From Micrasema longulum (Eukaryota; Arthropoda; Insecta; Trichoptera; Brachycentridae): a stretch of DNA of 64,000 nucleotides. The notes beneath the pieces were generated by a model, which saw nothing but the letters and a program-made list of their open reading frames with translations, did no database searches and had not been told where the DNA came from. The translations under genes and the position numbers were made by a program. The number at the start of each line of letters is the position of its first letter. Positions within the stretch are counted from its first letter, which is position 1. The stretch is taken from positions 1 to 64,000 of the forward strand of contig JAGVSM010004969.1 in the NCBI GenBank assembly GCA_022494885.1, given 5' to 3'. Below are positions 60,055 to 64,000 of this stretch, piece by piece.

Positions 60055-60350
60055 GAATACTAGCGGACCCGACAAACGTCCTGCCCGAACGTCGGCTTGC
60101 ATGCTATTAGCTGGTTCAGCAAACGCTTTTTCTATATTAGAATTTTCGATAAACTATATACTAAGTGACATTTGACGTTGAGTTTGTCGTTTCAATCTTT
60201 TCCATTTCACTTACCGGGTCCAATTGTGAATCTAAACCATTCGGGGACCCACTCAAACACAAACTAAAAATTTCATCAAAATCGGTCGAGCTATTGACGA
60301 TTTCAGTGACATACACATGTACAGAAGAATGATATATATATATTTTTATA
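60055..60350. repeat. Widespread insect-type interspersed repeat
   Basis: GCGGACCCGACAAACGTCCTG near 60063, then AAATTTCATCAAAATCGGTC, GAGCTATTGACGATTTCAGT and GACATACACATGTACA. I recognise this string of motifs from noncoding repeats in many insect genomes, but cannot name the family. It codes for nothing. Confidence 0.5.
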
Positions 60351-61078
60351 TATGATGTTTTTTTTTTAGGGTCCTTTGGGCTATTGTAGTGTAAACAATA
60401 ATACCTTTTAAAATTAAACGGCAACTTTTGATTTCATTCCAGTTTATGACATGTTTCGCAATTCTGCCAACTTTCTTCGCTAGCAAATTCCGTTTAACAT
60501 CTATCTGATCCTTTCTAGAGTTGTTTCATCACGTTTCATGGCGTACCTAAATCGTGGATCTCGATAATTAATTACACGATGTACGAATTCGATAAAGACG
60601 TGATTAGATAAAAGTGAAAGGACGATACTTTAACAAGAAATTTTATAGAAAAAAAACTGTGAAGTTTTATAGTAAATAACTCAAACATTGATTGATAGCT
60701 ACACAGAATTTTAATAAATAATAACACAAATCCCATATTTACGATGAGCTTAAAATTACAGTTTTTTATGGTTGCTGTCATTGAAATAACTTCAATGAAA
60801 TATTGTCTACCTTTCACCGTAGTTTCTTAATTTCATAGTATTAAATATATTGTTTACTGAAGCGTATCACAAATAAATTATTGATTCAACATTGATTTAC
60901 ATGAAAAAAACCTCTAAATAGCTACTTTTAAGAGAAACCGAAACAAGAAAAGCGCGTTACAAATTAAATTCATAAAGGAACGTTGAAAATCTAACAAGTA
61001 GATTATTTATTATTTATTATTTTATTATTTTTTCACGCCCATAAGGCTTTTACATACATGAAAGTTTTACAAAATATA

Positions 61079-61380
61079 AGTATATAAACAACATTAAATT
61101 TAAAAAATACAATATAAAGCAACAAAAGATAGAACAGTGTTAAGAAGTAAAGTTGGTATAAAAAAGAAGATGAGTATATAAACAACATAGATTTAAAAAA
61201 AAAACACAATATAAAGAAATAAAATAAAGGAACAAAATAAAGGAACAGTGTTAAGAAGTATAGTTGGTATAAAAATAAAAAGATGAGTGTATTAACAACA
61301 TAAATTTTAAAAAAATACAATATACTGTAATAAAATATAGAACTGTGTTTAAAAGTTAAGTTGGTTTTAAAAAAATTAAA
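61079..61380 (-). repeat. Three-unit tandem repeat in the LINE 3' UTR
   Basis: Plus-strand units begin AGTATATAAACAACAT at 61079 and 61173, and AGTGTATTAACAACAT at 61286; each continues with ACAATATA and AACAGTGTTAAGAAGT or a variant, then GTTGGT. Unit lengths about 94 and 113 bases. Confidence 0.75.
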
Positions 61381-61485
61381 GCAATATATATATATTTCTA
61401 TTTTTTTTAATAAGCTAAAGAAATACAATTAAAGGTTTAAAGCAGCTAGGTACATAATGTTATAAAATACAATATGAACAGAATA

Positions 61486-63248
61486 TTAAGTTCTATTTGA
61501 TAAGGAACATATACATTGATATTTAAAATTTACAAGACTCACGCTAAAGACATCGATGTTGTTAGCATATTGGTTCGCGAGTACATGCATCCGCATTACT
61601 GGCGAATTCGCGCTGTAATTGGTCGATGATGGACCGCAGTAGAACAAAGTATTACATCGGATAACTCGACCAGGCACTCGCACATTAATCAAATTGATAA
61701 GTTCACAACAATCGAACATCGACATTATTATTTTAAACAAAAAAAGCAAGTCATTTAATTTTCGTCTGTTTTCTAATGTTTGGATGTTTAAATAATCATT
61801 TAAGTATGAGTAATTTATGTATTCAATCGGTATACTTAATTTAAAATTGATAAAACGCAAAAATTTATGCTGAACTCTTTCGATGTCCTTAACATGAACC
61901 CTGTAATGCGGTGACCATATAACTGAGTTATACTCGAGTTGACTTCGCACTAGGGCAATATACAATGTTTTCATTATGTTTATAGACTCAAAATCCCGTA
62001 TCGTTCGCAGCAAAAATCCCAAGGTTCTCATGCTCTTATTTGTAATGTTTTGTAAATGTTTAATAAAACTCAGTTTTTCGTCAAAAAGAATACCTAAGTC
62101 TGTCATCTCTGTAACTTTTTCTAATGGTGAAGAATTTATTTTATACGTGAAAACGATGGGATTCCTGTTGCGGCAGAATGTCATAATTTTGCATTTTTGA
62201 ATATTAAGAAATAAATTATTTTTTTTACACCAATTATACAAATTATTAATATTTGATTGCAGAGTTTCACAATGATTAATGTCCGATATTTTTTTAAATA
62301 TTTTAATATCGTCCGCAAAAAGCAAAACTTCGACATCATGGAAACATGATGTAATGTCATTTACGAACATTAGAAAAAGAACAGGCCCTAGGTGACTGCC
62401 TTGTGGAAGACCACTAGAGGCAGAAAAACAGTCTGATTTTACATTTTTGATTTTTACATATAGAGACCTGTTAGATAGATAGGCTCGAAACCAATCAAGG
62501 ATAGCTCCACGAAAACCCAAACCATACAGCTTACTTAGTAATATTTTGTGAGAGACTTTGTCAAACGCCTTAGTAAAATCGGTGTATATACTATCAACTT
62601 GATTTTTTCATTAAAGGCTTCCGATATGTAATTATGATAAAGCATTAGGTTTGTGGCAGTTGACCGCGCCTTTATAAAACCGTGTTGTTTAGTGTCTATT
62701 ATGTTTGAGACATCATGTTGAATTTGGTCAAGTATGAGTGACTCAAAAAGTTTGGGTATGACTGATTGGATGCATATAGGACGGTAGTTTTTAATATCTG
62801 AGTCGTCCCCCTTTTTAAAAATTGGAGTTATATAGCTAGATTTCCATTTGGAGGGAAAACATCCCATTGATAATAGTTTATTGAAAAACGTGGTGAGAGG
62901 TTCAGCTATAACTGAGGCACATTTTTTGAGAAAAATAGGCGGAACATTATCAGGACCTGCTGATTTATTTTCATCGAAAGAGAGTAGTCTCTTCTTACAA
63001 GACAACATATTAATTTGACAGTTTGAAAGCGTAATTGTTTTATCAAAAGTAAAGGTTGGAATCTTATCATCTGGAATAGGTTCATCATACACTTCCTTAA
63101 AGAAATTTGCAAAAAGGTTTACAATATTTTCAGTGCCATTCACTAATTTTCCATCTAGATGCATAGCACTTGGATATTCGAAATGAGAATTGTTTAATTT
63201 TTTTATGTAGTTCCAAAGATTGTTTGAGTTTAACGCCGAATTTTCCAT
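61486..63248 (-). pseudogene. Reverse transcriptase of the LINE, one frameshift
   Basis: Two overlapping minus frames. The first (63248-62535) has the N-terminal RT blocks: DENKSAGPDNVPPIFLKKC, WKSSYITPIFKKGD, NYRPICIQSVIPKLFE and KQHGFIKARST. The second (to 61486) has SSGLPQGSHLGPVLFLMFVN, the catalytic FADD box in LLFADDIKIFK, and the C-terminal region with LEYNSVIWSPHY. The frames meet at a single-base change in an A/T run at 62603-62608. Apart from that and the 5' truncation the domain is well kept, so the insertion is relatively young. Confidence 0.85.
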
Positions 63249-63564
63249 ACTTTTTACATACGATTTAAAACATATCTTGGAAAGTGTTTTACATTCGTTT
63301 CTTGTTTTGGAAAATTCCTGATAATCATGAATACTCCGACTTTGCTTAAATTTTTATGTACTTCTATTAGATATGTGTACTTATGACGGATAATTTTACT
63401 GAAAAGTAATATTATGTGTGTTTTACTTATTTTACGTATTGGGAGACGAGTATTATAAAGCCTTATTGGTATTTTTTTTAAATTGAAATAATTGATAATT
63501 TGTTTTCATTTTTTTAATTTGCGTTCTTATTGTTTACCCAAACCCACATATAGAAAATGTTGTC

Positions 63565-63640
63565 GTAGAATGGGGTTTGAACCTCGGACCTCTGATTTGT
63601 GAGTCCGTAACACTAACCGCGGAACTCCAGTTAACTTCAA
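63565..63640 (-). repeat. tRNA-like SINE head, family C
   Basis: The minus strand reads GCGGTTAGTGTTACGG (A-box-like) and GAGGTTCAAACCCC (B box). The arms do not close into a normal cloverleaf. Related to 22140-22220. Confidence 0.5.
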
Positions 63641-64000
63641 TATTTTTAATTATTTATTATTAAGATAGTTAATTTTGAGGAAATAAAACATTAAGACTGT
63701 AAACTTACCCAGATGTAAAAGAGGTTGGAAAAATGATGAAAAATCTGTGAACAAGACAAAAATTTACTATTAAAATAAAGTAATTGTATTGAATTATGAC
63801 ATAAGTGTGTTTTGTTGCACCAGATTTAAAGAAACAACCCGTTTAACAATTCAAATGTTTATCAGTTGCTAAAATGTGTGTAAAATAACTTGGCAAGAGG
63901 GAAGCCGTTGAAAGAAAAAAATGTTTACATCATTTACACTCGTAAATTTTATTGCTCATTAAAATACAAGTAAAAGAAAATGAGTATATTTAGGTTAATC
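63641..64000. other. AT-rich right edge of the window
   Basis: No gene or repeat recognised. Confidence 0.4.

Larger units (their letters stand above)
60990..63360 (-). mobile_element. 5'-truncated non-LTR retrotransposon (CR1/Jockey-like)
   Basis: The minus strand carries the reverse transcriptase part and 3' UTR of a LINE. Sequence homology ends near 63355 at a stop, so the endonuclease and ORF1 are missing, the usual result of incomplete reverse transcription. The 3' UTR has a three-unit tandem repeat and ends near 61020 in an ATTATTATTT-type simple tail rather than pure poly(A), which fits CR1-like elements better than Jockey. Confidence 0.75.

Noticed and set aside
16661..63640. tRNA genes at the B-box-bearing sites
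   Set aside because: None folds into a complete cloverleaf with acceptor stem; they are repeated and carry SINE bodies.
1..64000. CRISPR arrays, bacterial operons, viral genes
   Set aside because: No direct-repeat/spacer arrays or prokaryotic gene organisation; the only reverse transcriptases seen are of LINE type, with no retroviral capsid, envelope or integrase.

Overview
This is an AT-rich animal genomic window with canonical GT-AG introns, long introns, tRNA-derived SINEs, several classes of LINE relics and many MITE-like elements. The two protein genes and the repeat types point to an insect. I cannot fix the order from sequence alone; a lepidopteran or hemipteran would fit.

Two cellular genes are readable. 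At the left, on the plus strand (876-3452), is a complete three-exon p24/TMED cargo-receptor gene whose protein resembles Drosophila logjam. Tail-to-tail with it, on the minus strand, is a very large gene for an ephexin-type Rho guanine nucleotide exchange factor. I traced 16 consecutive, phase-compatible coding exons from 34181 down to the stop at 4709 (about 2205 codons), ending in the family order DH-PH-SH3. A tiny start exon at 35748-35761 fits in phase. Shorter forms may start near 23.6 kb or 20.4 kb, next to unusually CpG-rich DNA at 24.95-25.86 kb.

The rest is repeat-rich. LINE relics lie at 1-560, 9.3-9.8, 11.3-11.8, 15.3-15.7, 15.9-16.6, 21.0-21.5, 57.4-58.7 and 61.0-63.4 kb; the last keeps a reverse transcriptase domain with a frameshift. 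There are Tc1-like transposase relics (46.5-47.2, 48.7 kb), a hAT-like element with a perfect 8-bp target duplication (38023-38713), a MITE family ending in TGAGGAAGTTCAG, a long fold-back family, and at least three SINE families.

The most unusual feature is a group of five loci (39.7, 40.15, 44.1, 45.6, 59.4 kb) that fold into hammerhead-ribozyme-like cores. All five carry the same extra U between core position A9 and stem II, and all have a short, largely self-complementary stem III. Three are enclosed by inverted-repeat arms of 20 to 62 bp. This recalls the hammerheads of Penelope-like retroelements and retrozymes. Other structural oddities are a perfect spacer-less 54-bp palindrome at 16942-16995 and a perfect 20-bp hairpin at 55404-55459.
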